A DNA stretch of 33,300 nucleotides from Clostridiales bacterium oral taxon 876 str. F0540 (GCA_000466585.1 KE993473.1:1-33300), one strand, 5' to 3'; counted from the first letter of the stretch, positions 1-8,998 are shown. Made by a program: numbers and translations. Notes: generated by a model from the letters alone, not told the origin.

Positions 1-1222
1 TGCTACTTTATATCCCTTATAGTTAAGATAAAACAATAGCTTTAAATTGGACGATATGGAGTCTTTACCTATCTTTATATCCCTTATAGTTAAGATAAAA
101 CGCAAGATTTAATTTTATATGTCAGTTTGATTTACCTACTTTATATCCCTTATAGTTAAGATAAAACAACTAACTACTATCAATTAATAATCCTTCAATT
201 CATAACTTTATATCCCTTATAGTTAAGATAAAACTTACTATACGTAAACTATTAATCTATATCTTAGCACCTTTATATCCCTTATAGTTAAGATAAAACT
301 ATCATCATATATTATACTATAGTAAATAAATTATTAAACTTTATATCCCTTATAGTTAAGATAAAACTTTAAAATAACTAAAAGAGTTATTAATCAATAT
401 GATGGCTTTATATCCCTTATAGTTAAGATAAAACAAAATATGTTAGATAAAATTATATTAAAATTATCTTCCTTTATATCCCTTATAGTTAAGATAAAAC
501 CGTACATTATATCCGTTGGTTAAAGCTAGTGTTTATACTTTATATCCCTTATAGTTAAGATAAAACGTATGCTAATTGGTTGCTAGGTTCTACTTTTAAC
601 CATCTTTATATCCCTTATAGTTAAGATAAAACTAATGATAATGTGGTATTTCTCCTTTTCCGTTGCAATTCTTTATATCCCTTATAGTTAAGATAAAACT
701 TTTTCATTTATATAATTATATCTAATACAACAGGACTTTATATCCCTTATAGTTAAGATAAAACATAAACATAATGAATTCTAAAAGTGAATTTAATATG
801 CTTTATATCCCTTATAGTTAAGATAAAACTTAATATATATCTATCAAAAAGCTTGCATTAATTGCCTTTATATCCCTTATAGTTAAGATAAAACCCAGGA
901 ATTCAAAACAGAACTTGAAAAATTTAATAACTTTATATCCCTTATAGTTAAGATAAAACCAGAGTTTAAAACAAAATATAGTATAAATTTAAGCACTTTA
1001 TATCCCTTATAGTTAAGATAAAACCATTTTTTAACGCCTTTTCTAGCCACGATTTAGACACTTTATATCCCTTATAGTTAAGATAAAACGCAGATATAAC
1101 AAGTTCTATACATCTTAGAGTTATATCACTTTATATCCCTTATAGTTAAGATAAAACCTATAAAGATAGAATTCTATCAATAAGACTTTTTAACTTTATA
1201 TCCCTTATAGTTAAGATAAAAC
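1..1222 (-). CRISPR. Type I-B CRISPR array, at least 19 repeats, truncated by the window edge
   Basis: Nineteen copies of a 29-nt repeat start at 6, 73, 139, 206, 271, 339, 406, 472, 538, 604, 671, 736, 801, 866, 931, 996, 1061, 1129 and 1194. All look identical. On the transcribed (minus) strand the repeat begins GTTTTATCTTAACTAT and ends AAGGGATATAAAG. The 18 complete spacers are 36-39 nt, most often 36. The base flanking the repeat varies, so the repeat is 29 and not 30 nt. cas genes and leader lie to the right, so the newest spacer is 1158-1193 and the array is read leftward. Bases 1-5 are the end of a further spacer, so the distal end lies outside the window. The last 8 nt, ATATAAAG, would be the crRNA 5' handle after Cas6 cleavage (family knowledge). 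Confidence 0.99.
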
Positions 1223-1412
1223 CTCGTTTTTTTAAAGCTTAAAACCCCTTGGTATTGCTAGCTTAGTCTCATTTTCGACGACTTGGAAACTCGGCTTAGT
1301 TGCAGTAAACCTAAGGTTGTGAAAATTAGTTATTAGTTAAAGTTACTCAAAACCATTGATTTATAATGATTGAGCTAACATTCTAATGAAAACAGGTTCA
1401 CTGCAAACCAAC
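1223..1412 (-). promoter_or_regulatory. CRISPR leader
   Basis: This is the non-coding AT-rich stretch between the cas2 stop and the first repeat. Read leftward it starts with TTTGCAGTGAACC just after cas2 and ends in a run of A followed by CGAG at the repeat. From memory, a TTTGCAGTGA-type block is common in leaders of clostridial and related I-B arrays. A plausible -10 (TATAAA, minus strand near 1360) is present, but I see no clean -35. It should hold the array promoter and the Cas1-Cas2 integration signals; this follows from position, not a recognised site. Confidence 0.8.
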
Positions 1413-1414
1413 AT

Positions 1415-1678
1415 TTATAAAAATAATTCATCAAAGCTTTTCAGCTGCCCTACTATGTCCTTTTTAATATTTTTTGGATTTCCTACTCTATAAACATATA
1501 ATGAGTCTTCATCTTTGTCTATATATTTGTTTATATCAGCCAAGCATTTGTGAAGTTTTGCCTCGGTTATTTCTCCTTCAAATACTGAGTTTTGAGTCCA
1601 CACTAGATATTTTTTCAAAGTCTTTCTTACCCTGTTTACTCTCTTTTCACCTACATCATAAGTTAAAATTACAAACAT
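1415..1678 (-). CDS. cas2: CRISPR-associated endonuclease Cas2
   Basis: Small adaptation protein of 87 residues, the usual Cas2 length. It bridges two Cas1 dimers in the spacer-integration complex. The N-terminal strand MFVILTYDVGEKRVNRVRK carries the conserved Asp (D8) and the ferredoxin-like fold signature; the segment VWTQNSVFEGEI is also typical of Cas2. The gene starts one base after the cas1 stop, with GGTGG at the end of cas1 serving as ribosome binding site, so the two are translationally coupled. It is the last cas gene before the leader. Nothing looks damaged. Confidence 0.97.
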   Translation of the reverse strand: MFVILTYDVGEKRVNRVRKTLKKYLVWTQNSVFEGEITEAKLHKCLADINKYIDKDEDSLYVYRVGNPKNIKKDIVGQLKSFDELFL

Positions 1679-1679
1679 A

Positions 1680-2663
1680 CTACCACCAAGCCTTTAGAGG
1701 TTTATAAGCTTCATCCTCAATAAAATATTTTATAAGCTTATAGCATTCGAGTTTAATGAAAGTTCTATATGACACTTTTCTATTAAGACTCCTGTGCTTA
1801 ACTGTTGTAGATAGCTTATTTTCATATTCCTTAATGAATTTTTTCTTACCTGCATCATTAAGAAAGCACATGCCTTCTTGAATATCAAAGTCATCTGACT
1901 TAATCATTTTATTGTTAACCATGGAAAATATTATTGGGTCAACTATCAATGGTTTAAATATTTCTGAAATATCTAGAATTAAGGAAAATCTCTTTGTTGA
2001 TGGTTCATGTAAGTAACTAACTGTAGGATCTAGCTGTGTTTGATAAAGCTCGCCTAATATTGCTGTATATATAAGACTATTCCCAAAAGAAATAAGAGCA
2101 TTAATAGGATCTGACGGAGGCCTTTTTTCCCTCTTACAGAAATTGAAATTATTCCTTAAGATTAATCCAAAGGCTTGATAGTAAGCTTTCCTTATCCTTC
2201 CTTCGCACCCCATCAGTTCATCTATCTCATTTACCTTATATATATTTTCTTTTTCCATTTCTATGTAGTTTATAACTTCTAGGGTCTTATCCTTATAGTT
2301 TCTTAAATTTCTTAAAATATGAAACACTGCACTATCAATAAAGCTCTTAGCTAAATAAAGCCTTCTTTCATGACTTAAATAATTCTTTGATTGCTTAACA
2401 ACTAAAAGCCCCGCAACATTCTTTTTTCTAGGATAAAAGGTACCTGTATAAAAACCATAGTAGTTATAGAAGTTTAGCATTACTCCATATTGCGATAGAT
2501 AATTTAATAGCTTTGTATTTAGATCTATCTCTCCGAATAGGTGAATTCTCTCAACCTGCTCAATAGGAATAGACTTTTTATTTTCTTCAGAATCCTCGAA
2601 GTAAATAGTATTGTCTTTTCTCTTTATCCTACCACTACTAAAAATATAATAATCTTCAGCCAT
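1680..2663 (-). CDS. cas1: CRISPR-associated integrase Cas1, type I-B
   Basis: Integrase that inserts new spacers at the leader-repeat junction together with Cas2. At 327 residues it is normal for the I-B (HMARI/Tneap) branch. The N-terminal beta-rich dimerisation part is followed by the helical catalytic lobe. The metal-binding triad can be placed at E154 (in CEGRIRKAYY), H219 (in SYLHEPST) and E234 (in LDISEIFKP). It follows cas4 by three bases and precedes cas2 by one, forming a cas4-cas1-cas2 adaptation cassette. The gene looks intact, consistent with an array of uniform repeats. Confidence 0.97.
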   Translation of the reverse strand: MAEDYYIFSSGRIKRKDNTIYFEDSEENKKSIPIEQVERIHLFGEIDLNTKLLNYLSQYGVMLNFYNYYGFYTGTFYPRKKNVAGLLVVKQSKNYLSHERRLYLAKSFIDSAVFHILRNLRNYKDKTLEVINYIEMEKENIYKVNEIDELMGCEGRIRKAYYQAFGLILRNNFNFCKREKRPPSDPINALISFGNSLIYTAILGELYQTQLDPTVSYLHEPSTKRFSLILDISEIFKPLIVDPIIFSMVNNKMIKSDDFDIQEGMCFLNDAGKKKFIKEYENKLSTTVKHRSLNRKVSYRTFIKLECYKLIKYFIEDEAYKPLKAWW

Positions 2664-2666
2664 TTT

Positions 2667-3185
2667 TCATTCCTTCTCCTTTACATAGCAATATTCATAG
2701 TAAGCACACTTAGAGCAGTATGGTAGCTTTATTAACTTAGGAGGTCTTTCCCGTTTCAGAATTTCTTTAATATCTATTAGTACCTTTTGTATTTCCTTCT
2801 CATGTTCTTCCGTAAGTTCTACCTCTTCAACCTTTTTTTCCTTCACGTAATTAACTGTGCCTTTTTTATTTATTCCTAACTCCTTCAGGTAATACAGATA
2901 ATAAAGAAGCTGCATCCTGTCTGATTTCTCCATCTTGCTTGAAAGCTTTACTTCCTTAATATAGTCCTTGTCAATTATATCCACCTTTATAATGTCATCA
3001 ATAAGAATTTCCTTATACTGTTGGCGAGGATAAGAGTTTTCATGAACAACTTTACCTTGAAGTACCCTATCGCTTGTATTTTCCATAGTTATTCCCTTGT
3101 CGAAAAGCCATAGCTTTCTTTTACAGACATAATAGTAATTAACCTTAATCCCTTGGGTCTTAAACTTTTCTATTTCAAATTCCAT
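2667..3185 (-). CDS. cas4: CRISPR-associated exonuclease Cas4
   Basis: RecB-family Fe-S nuclease of 172 residues that trims pre-spacers and helps select the PAM and orientation (family knowledge). Four cysteines expected to hold the 4Fe-4S cluster are visible: C21 in VCKRKLW, and C157, C160 and C166 in YCSKCAYYEYCYV. Nuclease motifs include H48, a D69/D71 region, E78-x-K80 (KEVKLSSK) and Q92 (RMQLLYYLYYL). A strong AAGGAGG lies 9 bases before the ATG. The 169-bp gap upstream of this gene is unusually long for this operon and holds the degenerate CRISPR repeat described separately, so cas4-cas1-cas2 may be expressed partly apart from cas3. Confidence 0.96.
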   Translation of the reverse strand: MEFEIEKFKTQGIKVNYYYVCKRKLWLFDKGITMENTSDRVLQGKVVHENSYPRQQYKEILIDDIIKVDIIDKDYIKEVKLSSKMEKSDRMQLLYYLYYLKELGINKKGTVNYVKEKKVEEVELTEEHEKEIQKVLIDIKEILKRERPPKLIKLPYCSKCAYYEYCYVKEKE

Positions 3186-3233
3186 AATACATACCTCCTT
3201 GAAATGATAATGAAGTTGAAATTGCAGATATGT

Positions 3234-3327
3234 TTTACACTTCTCATATTAAATTAATATATGAACTATCATATTTCTCAATCCAAGTTGCATAACTATT
3301 TAAATCCCACATAGTTAATATAAAAAC
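3234..3327 (-). ncRNA. Degenerate CRISPR repeat plus spacer-like segment between cas3 and cas4 (putative crRNA-like element)
   Basis: On the minus strand, 3327-3298 aligns with the array repeat over its full length: 24 of 29 bases agree, with one inserted T. The core TTAACTAT and the block GGGATTTAAA, next to where Cas6 would leave the handle, are kept. After a 31-nt segment (3297-3267), 3266-3234 has a weaker resemblance to the repeat: it starts GTTCATATATTAAT and ends in GTGTAAA. The arrangement repeat-spacer-repeat is what crRNA-like regulators such as CreA/CreR look like. It is in the operon's own orientation and ends about 30 bases before the cas4 ribosome binding site. The first repeat is clearly visible; the second repeat and any RNA product are inference. 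It could also be a dead relic repeat. Confidence 0.6.
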
Positions 3328-3354
3328 GCAGTATCACTCAATAGACTTATATTT

Positions 3355-5511
3355 TTAGAATATATTATCTGACGCACTATCAAGCAACAGGCCTTTTTTA
3401 TTGCTATATTCAGCATCTAATATATATAAGTTTTTAATATCTTTGTGCTCGCTTAAGTTCTTAGGAAGTTTATACTTAGGAACATTAATTGAAAGCTTAT
3501 TTATTGCTGTTAGTATCTGAAGCCTTCTTTTTGATGCTGAACTAGTGTATTCTTCAAAAATATTTATGTTCTCGTCATAGATAGACCTTGGAATAACTCT
3601 AGTACTATCAATATCCCTAAGTACCTTTTGCGCTTCAGAACTGTCTAAGTCATAATCAATAACATTGTCTAATAGTCTAATAGCCTCTACAAATTTATCA
3701 TAAAACTCAGTTTCTCTTAGATTTTCTCTTGAATAAAGAAAATCTACCAAATTCACTTTATCTTTCTCCTCCATTAAAACATTGTCATACTTTCTTATAA
3801 GCTCAGTGCTCTTATCTAAAATTGCTTTATCATATATGCTTCCATAACCTGTTGGATCTTTAGTGTAAATATAAACATTTGGTTCATTTCTATCAAACAA
3901 TCTTTTTCTGTAACATCTGCCAAAGCGCTGAAACATACTGTCTAAGGTAGATATTTCTGTAAATAAATAATCGAAATCTACGTCTAAGGAGGCTTCAACT
4001 ATTTGGGTTGTAATCCATATACCTTTGCTACCTTTATTCTTCCTATCATCAACAAAGTCTTTTATTTGCTTTTCTAGCTCTGCTCTATCCCCTTGAGTAA
4101 ACATAGAGTGAAGAAGGTAGCAGTTTTCTGAGTTTTTTTCCTCATTAATTATATTAAAAAGCTCCAGTGCTTTTTTTACAGTATTAACTATAACTATAGC
4201 TCTGTTGTTTTTTCCTCTTTCAACTATATCTTCTACAGCATCATTTATATTTTTATCCACTACCTTAACCTTGTGCCTCTTCATTTCAGATAGGTACTCA
4301 CCTTCCACTGGATGTATTCCTCTATCCATTAAATAGTCCTTATAAATTCTAGGTAATGTAGCTGTCATTATCATAAATCTACCGCCTATCTTATGAATCA
4401 TCTCGAGCCCCTTTAGTATTACAGCGGTTATTTCTGGGGAGTAGGCCTGTATCTCATCTATTACTACCTTGGAATAAGCTAAGGTAGCATAAATCTTTTC
4501 GTAGCCTCTATATTTAAATGGAAATTTAAATAGCTGATCTATAGTTGAAAAGCTTAATTTTTTCGACAATAACTTTGACTGCTCATAAACTTCAGAGGAA
4601 TTTTTATGCTCTATAGAATCAAGATAATCTCTACTAGTTGAGTGTATAAGTCCAGTGTTATTATACTGTATATCATCTATAACTCTTGTATATAATGCGT
4701 TAATACTAACTCTAAGGGGAAGTGTAAAAAAGCCCTTTGAATCATCTATCCAAAGTAGCGCCGATTCTGTTTTTCCTATGCCAGTAGAAGCAACTAAAAG
4801 AACATTTTTATTCCTATTTGCAAAAGCAAAACTTTGAGCTTCTCTAAGCCCTCCCTTGAATTCAGTTTCTAAGTACCACCTTGTTACTTTTCCTACTCCT
4901 ACTGAAACATTATCTTCTATGCTGTGATGAGCTGATGCGGCATGGTCGATTCTATGAAGTAGGCCTTTCATTAAAATATAGTCCTTATAAATGTCTTCAT
5001 CTTCTTTTATTCGATTTTTATCATCTATATCTTTGGTATAGAGTTTAGTTAGCTTATCTATATTTAAGCTCATTTCTGAGCATAGTTCCTCTACTCTTTC
5101 TTTTAAATCATTATCTATTATATGTTTAATCATCTCTTTGTCTGGACTTATATCCCTTTCATGATGGTAGCCAATTACCTGAACTAGCAGTCTTCTTTCC
5201 TCTTTAGTTAGTTCCTGCCAAGGAAGGAACGCTGGAGAAAGATAGTTATGAGGTATATTTATTTTTATTTCATCCTCTAACTCTTTTTCTCCTATAGCGC
5301 TTCTTATTATGTTTTGAAAGGGTGTATTAGCCTTTCCTAAATCATGATAATAGCAAGCCATCTCTAATAGTTCCCAAAATCTCTTAGGATCCATACTTAT
5401 AGATTTTTCAATAGTTTCTCCGTACAATTCCTTTATCAATTTATAGGCTTTTATCAACTCATTTGTATGCTGCCTTAAAGTCTCTACAGGATTAGACTTT
5501 GCATAAATCAT
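3355..5511 (-). CDS. cas3: CRISPR-associated nuclease-helicase Cas3 (HD-helicase fusion)
   Basis: Effector nuclease recruited by Cascade to nick and unwind target DNA. At 718 residues, all in one chain, it has an N-terminal HD nuclease domain: H15, H56-D57 in YYHDLGK, H88, and H116-H117 in GYHHERD. An SF2 helicase follows: Walker A ASTGIGKT with K248, a DEIQ box at 353-356 replacing the usual DExH, TATLP at 384-388 and motif VI QRFGRCYR at 529-536. The ATG has GAGGTGAT 3 bases upstream. It is separated from cas5 by 46 bases holding a GC-rich hairpin, and from cas4 by 169 bases. All catalytic motifs are present, so it should be active. Confidence 0.97.
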   Translation of the reverse strand: MIYAKSNPVETLRQHTNELIKAYKLIKELYGETIEKSISMDPKRFWELLEMACYYHDLGKANTPFQNIIRSAIGEKELEDEIKINIPHNYLSPAFLPWQELTKEERRLLVQVIGYHHERDISPDKEMIKHIIDNDLKERVEELCSEMSLNIDKLTKLYTKDIDDKNRIKEDEDIYKDYILMKGLLHRIDHAASAHHSIEDNVSVGVGKVTRWYLETEFKGGLREAQSFAFANRNKNVLLVASTGIGKTESALLWIDDSKGFFTLPLRVSINALYTRVIDDIQYNNTGLIHSTSRDYLDSIEHKNSSEVYEQSKLLSKKLSFSTIDQLFKFPFKYRGYEKIYATLAYSKVVIDEIQAYSPEITAVILKGLEMIHKIGGRFMIMTATLPRIYKDYLMDRGIHPVEGEYLSEMKRHKVKVVDKNINDAVEDIVERGKNNRAIVIVNTVKKALELFNIINEEKNSENCYLLHSMFTQGDRAELEKQIKDFVDDRKNKGSKGIWITTQIVEASLDVDFDYLFTEISTLDSMFQRFGRCYRKRLFDRNEPNVYIYTKDPTGYGSIYDKAILDKSTELIRKYDNVLMEEKDKVNLVDFLYSRENLRETEFYDKFVEAIRLLDNVIDYDLDSSEAQKVLRDIDSTRVIPRSIYDENINIFEEYTSSASKRRLQILTAINKLSINVPKYKLPKNLSEHKDIKNLYILDAEYSNKKGLLLDSASDNIF

Positions 5512-5534
5512 ATTATCACCTCGGTAAAAGTATA

Positions 5535-5552
5535 GCTGGGGTCTCCCCCAGC
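5535..5552 (-). other. GC-rich hairpin with GAGA tetraloop between cas5 and cas3
   Basis: The minus strand reads GCTGGGG-GAGA-CCCCAGC, a perfect 7-bp stem closed by a GNRA-type tetraloop, in an otherwise AT-rich operon. It lies between the cas5 stop and the cas3 ribosome binding site. The bases after it (TATACTTTTACC) lack a solid T run, so it is a poor terminator. It is more likely a partial attenuator, or a 3'-end stabiliser for the Cascade part of the message. That role is inferred. Confidence 0.75.
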
Positions 5553-5556
5553 CCTT

Positions 5557-6210
5557 TTAATTAAAAAATACCATATCCATATAACTATCCATTAGGACTA
5601 TTCCTTCATCCAACTCTTCACCAATATCAGTGTACATAACATCTATCTTTTCCCACTGCCTAATTTCATCAATGATTTCATATTTCCAATTCAACCTATA
5701 ATTAATACCATTCAAGTAGCAGGGTAACTTTTCTTTAGGAATATAAATAGGTTTAGTTATAGTAGGAAGCTCTTCGAAATCTTCATCAATTTTAAATTCC
5801 TTAACCTCAACTAGTTCCGCTTTCTTTATCCTTACCAAGTCTTCTCTCCTACCTAGGCTAAAATGGTCACTTGCAGTTTTTATACCCTCTATAATACCCT
5901 CTAAGGTATCTAAATCTGCCTTTACATGAATAGTTAAATCTACTCCAAAAAGCATATGGGTATTTAAAGGCATAGTTGTTACTTCATTTGACTTATAAAA
6001 GTACATAGTATTGTAACTATTAAATATGCTTTCATAAGTACCCTGAATAGATAACTGCATAGGTATAAATTCTTCAGCCTTTAATATGCTGTGCAGCATT
6101 CCTTTTACAGTTGAATATGGAGGCAGTGGATAGGTTTCTGTAACCTTGTAGGCAAAAGGTTTTTTATAACAGGCACTTTCCTGGTATAAATCTAATCTTA
6201 AGACCTTCAT
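5557..6210 (-). CDS. cas5: Cascade subunit Cas5, type I-B (Tneap branch)
   Basis: RAMP-fold protein that caps the 5' handle of the crRNA at the foot of the Cascade complex. The N-terminus MKVLRLDLYQESACYKKPFA and the segment LPPYSTVKGMLHSIL are the Cas5 hallmarks. I chose the ATG at 6210 because GGAG lies about 10 bases upstream. A GTG at 6219 overlaps the cas7 stop (GTGA) and would add only MIL, giving 220 instead of 217 residues. The coding sequence follows cas7 within a few bases, fitting coupled translation. The aromatic-rich LSIQGTYESIF and GRREDLVRIKKAELVE segments also match this family. Confidence 0.93.
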   Translation of the reverse strand: MKVLRLDLYQESACYKKPFAYKVTETYPLPPYSTVKGMLHSILKAEEFIPMQLSIQGTYESIFNSYNTMYFYKSNEVTTMPLNTHMLFGVDLTIHVKADLDTLEGIIEGIKTASDHFSLGRREDLVRIKKAELVEVKEFKIDEDFEELPTITKPIYIPKEKLPCYLNGINYRLNWKYEIIDEIRQWEKIDVMYTDIGEELDEGIVLMDSYMDMVFFN

Positions 6211-6215
6211 TAGTA

Positions 6216-7124
6216 TCACACTCCATAGTAGCTTCTAACTTTATCTTTCAGCTCCTTAAAGAAACCTTCTACTGTAATAACCTTTACACCTAGGTTATCT
6301 TGAAATTCCTTCTTATTGTCAAATATCCCATCTACTATACCTATAGAAGTGCTATCTTTAATACTTTCATCCAAGATACTAGTCTCTAAAGCTTCACTTA
6401 ACATAGAGCTGTTTATGGAATACTTCCCACCTCTAGTTTCAAGCTTTATTCTCCCTAAGAAGAAGGGATTTGAAATACTATAAACTCCACCTATTACAAA
6501 TAGAGGTGATAGATTTTCTTGTCTGCCTCTTATATTCCTATTTAGGACCTTTAGTATATCTAATAGTTGACTGATTCTAGTAGCTCTCTCTTCATTATCA
6601 AGAATTATATCTGCATCAATGCCTATCTTGTCTAAATCTACTGTTATAGTGTAAGAGTAGAAGCTAAGGTGCTGCTCACTATTAGCTAGGTTAGGGTGTT
6701 CTCCAATTCTATCCGCTAGCCCCTTGTTGTTAAGAAAGTCCATATCGCTTCTATACGGCTCGAGTGAAATTGCATTACTCAGTCTAACTGCAGCTGATCT
6801 TATAAGTGATCCACCTTTACCTTCTGCATCCTTTTTAGCGGTCTTCATATATCCAAAAAGATCCATTTCCTCAGAATCCTTAATTGTAGCGCTGTCCTTA
6901 AATTGTACTGTACCTTTGCTCTTGTCAACTACCTGAAGATTCCAGTTGTAAAACTCGTGTCCCAGTCTTACTATGTCATAGCGTACAGCCTGCCTAGAAG
7001 CAAAGGTGTACATATTTCCATCCATTCTAGTTAATTTCTTTAATTCTGCTATATTTGATATACCCTCACCATAATTTAAGCTTTGAGCCTGAAATACTAT
7101 TGTTAAAGTTAAACCTTTACTCAT
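6216..7124 (-). CDS. cas7: Cascade backbone subunit Cas7 (Cst2/DevR type)
   Basis: Backbone RAMP protein, 302 residues, that polymerises along the crRNA spacer. The stretch around residues 123-158, with DMDFLNNKGLADRIGEHPN followed by LANSEQHLSFYSYT, identifies the Cst2 branch of type I-B (Tneap) and not Csh2. The start has GGAGG about 10 bases upstream (AGGAGGTTTAATT before ATG). It sits between cas8 (42-bp gap) and cas5 (the cas5 start region overlaps or abuts its stop). No oddities are seen. Confidence 0.95.
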   Translation of the reverse strand: MSKGLTLTIVFQAQSLNYGEGISNIAELKKLTRMDGNMYTFASRQAVRYDIVRLGHEFYNWNLQVVDKSKGTVQFKDSATIKDSEEMDLFGYMKTAKKDAEGKGGSLIRSAAVRLSNAISLEPYRSDMDFLNNKGLADRIGEHPNLANSEQHLSFYSYTITVDLDKIGIDADIILDNEERATRISQLLDILKVLNRNIRGRQENLSPLFVIGGVYSISNPFFLGRIKLETRGGKYSINSSMLSEALETSILDESIKDSTSIGIVDGIFDNKKEFQDNLGVKVITVEGFFKELKDKVRSYYGV

Positions 7125-7166
7125 AATAATTAAACCTCCTATAATTCTCTTTCTATCTCTATCATG

Positions 7167-8984
7167 TTAGTTCTCATTTTCTTCACTATCTTTTTTACTC
7201 GATGCCTTTGAAATTAGGCCTGCCACGTAGGAATGGGCTATCTCCTCAAAAGCCAACTCCTTTTCAGACATTATATCTAAAAATATAGTAGGTACTTCCA
7301 TCTGAGCGTTTAAGTGAATTCTTATAAGAGTATCCATAAACTCCTTCTTGTTATTTGACTTTGCTGCATTTAGTAGCCTATAAGCAATAGAGCTAATCTT
7401 GTTCTCTCCACCATTTTTTGTATAGTGCTTATTAAGTTCTAGTCCTCTCATGTAAATGAACTTTAACCTTTTATCATCTACTTCTGTAGCCATCTTTTTA
7501 ATACCTCCCTTTGAAACCTTTAAATAGTACCTAATCACAACTGCTCTATAGCAGTCATATGGGTTGCCATAGTTATTAGCTAGCACTTCTCTGAGTTTCC
7601 TATCAATAGAGAACTTTATGTCTTTATTTGATAATATATCGTCTACGATTTCCGCTTTAAACTTTTCATCTTTTATTGAGTTTACTACCTCTGCTTTTGC
7701 CTTAAAGAATTGTGCAATATATTTAGGTATATTAAAGTAATTCATCTTGCAGTTTTTTGAGCCATAGTCTGAGTTGAACTCCACATAGAGAATATTTTGA
7801 AGCTGCCATGTACTTCTCTCTTTAGCCTCCGACACAATATCAAAAATAAGTTCTTTAAATGGATTTTCCTTATCCTTCTTCAAATTGAAGCTTTCGTTTG
7901 TCTTATACAAATCCTTAAAGGTGGTATCCATATTTACAAATGCAAAATACTGCTTATACTTGTTATCTAAATTTGCATTCATATAACCTTTAAAAATATC
8001 TGTAGCCCCTGCTGCTGAACATATTAGTATAAGCTTACATATATCACAAAGAGGGACAGAAGTATTGAAATTCCAAAACATATTTCTGCTATTATCTGTG
8101 CTTACAGCTAGAGGAACAAAATCTCCTTCCCCATATTCAGAACCAATACTTTTATACTCACCACACATTTGACAGAGAGCAAAGTCCTTGCCTCCTATAT
8201 ACTGTTCTATTTCCTCTAGAGACTTCTTCTTCTTAATAAACTTACTATTTATGTTCTTATAAAGCTTTCCTATATTCTTAGGTGTTGCCTTATCACTTAA
8301 AGCCTTAGAAATCCTCTCTTCCAAATCTCCAGCTCTATTTTCATTTATTTCAGTTTTTAGTTCTTCCATAGTAATAATCGGACTTATATAATCTTTAAAC
8401 ATGATATCCTTTTGTTCAACAATTGTCTTACTTGTATGAATTACATTGAAGAAGCTTACTTGACCATAGAAGGAATTGGACATAATTGATTTGAATTTAT
8501 TTAAGGTTATTTTTTCGTTTATGTTCTTAAGTTCTAAAATATCTTTATATTTAAGAAGCAGCTCCTCCAGTTCACTAATCTGCTCTTGTCTCTTTATATC
8601 TCCAAGGCTTTTATATATTTCCTCAGCCTTAGTAAATACAGTTTCATCAATCTTCTTTATTTTGTTGTTATTCGCCTTAACGATATCCTTAATGACCTTT
8701 ATAGACTCATTAAACTTGCCCTCTTTCTTCGATAGGTTTAAATACTTATCAAGCTGTATTGACTGAAATCTTGCCATATTGTATCTACCTAAAAAGTAAT
8801 CAAAATAATAATTATGAAACTCTTTAAGTAAGTCCGGATTAAATTCTATGTAGTTGTCTGCTTCTTGATATTCAAAATCTGATAGCTTTAAAGATCTGTA
8901 GTCTTCCTGAAACTTGAGTATTCTCCTAAAGCCCACAATACCCATATTGTAAAACCAATCAGCTAAATAAACCTTTATCTTCAC
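7167..8984 (-). CDS. cas8b1: Cascade large subunit Cas8b1/Cst1
   Basis: Large subunit expected to recognise the PAM and recruit Cas3. The 605 residues are typical of Cst1. The N-terminus KVYLADWFYNMGIVGF is characteristic. A zinc-finger-like pair lies in the middle: C271 and C274 (CQMCGEYKS), and C313 and C316 (LCDICKLILICSAAG). The start is GTG, preceded by two GGTGA-like boxes (GGAGGTGAATAGAG). It follows cas6 by 14 bases. The N-terminal third (about 85-165) is lysine/glutamate-rich and helical. Sequence in this family varies widely, so the assignment leans on the zinc motif, the N-terminus and the operon position. Confidence 0.93.
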   Translation of the reverse strand: MKIKVYLADWFYNMGIVGFRRILKFQEDYRSLKLSDFEYQEADNYIEFNPDLLKEFHNYYFDYFLGRYNMARFQSIQLDKYLNLSKKEGKFNESIKVIKDIVKANNNKIKKIDETVFTKAEEIYKSLGDIKRQEQISELEELLLKYKDILELKNINEKITLNKFKSIMSNSFYGQVSFFNVIHTSKTIVEQKDIMFKDYISPIITMEELKTEINENRAGDLEERISKALSDKATPKNIGKLYKNINSKFIKKKKSLEEIEQYIGGKDFALCQMCGEYKSIGSEYGEGDFVPLAVSTDNSRNMFWNFNTSVPLCDICKLILICSAAGATDIFKGYMNANLDNKYKQYFAFVNMDTTFKDLYKTNESFNLKKDKENPFKELIFDIVSEAKERSTWQLQNILYVEFNSDYGSKNCKMNYFNIPKYIAQFFKAKAEVVNSIKDEKFKAEIVDDILSNKDIKFSIDRKLREVLANNYGNPYDCYRAVVIRYYLKVSKGGIKKMATEVDDKRLKFIYMRGLELNKHYTKNGGENKISSIAYRLLNAAKSNNKKEFMDTLIRIHLNAQMEVPTIFLDIMSEKELAFEEIAHSYVAGLISKASSKKDSEENEN

Positions 8985-8998
8985 CTCTATTCACCTCC

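Noticed and set aside
3186..3233. Possible CreT-like toxin gene next to the degenerate repeat
   Set aside because: The stretch between the element and cas4 contains only the cas4 ribosome binding region. I see no separate promoter, short ORF with its own Shine-Dalgarno, or strong hairpin, so a complete toxin-antitoxin pair cannot be claimed.
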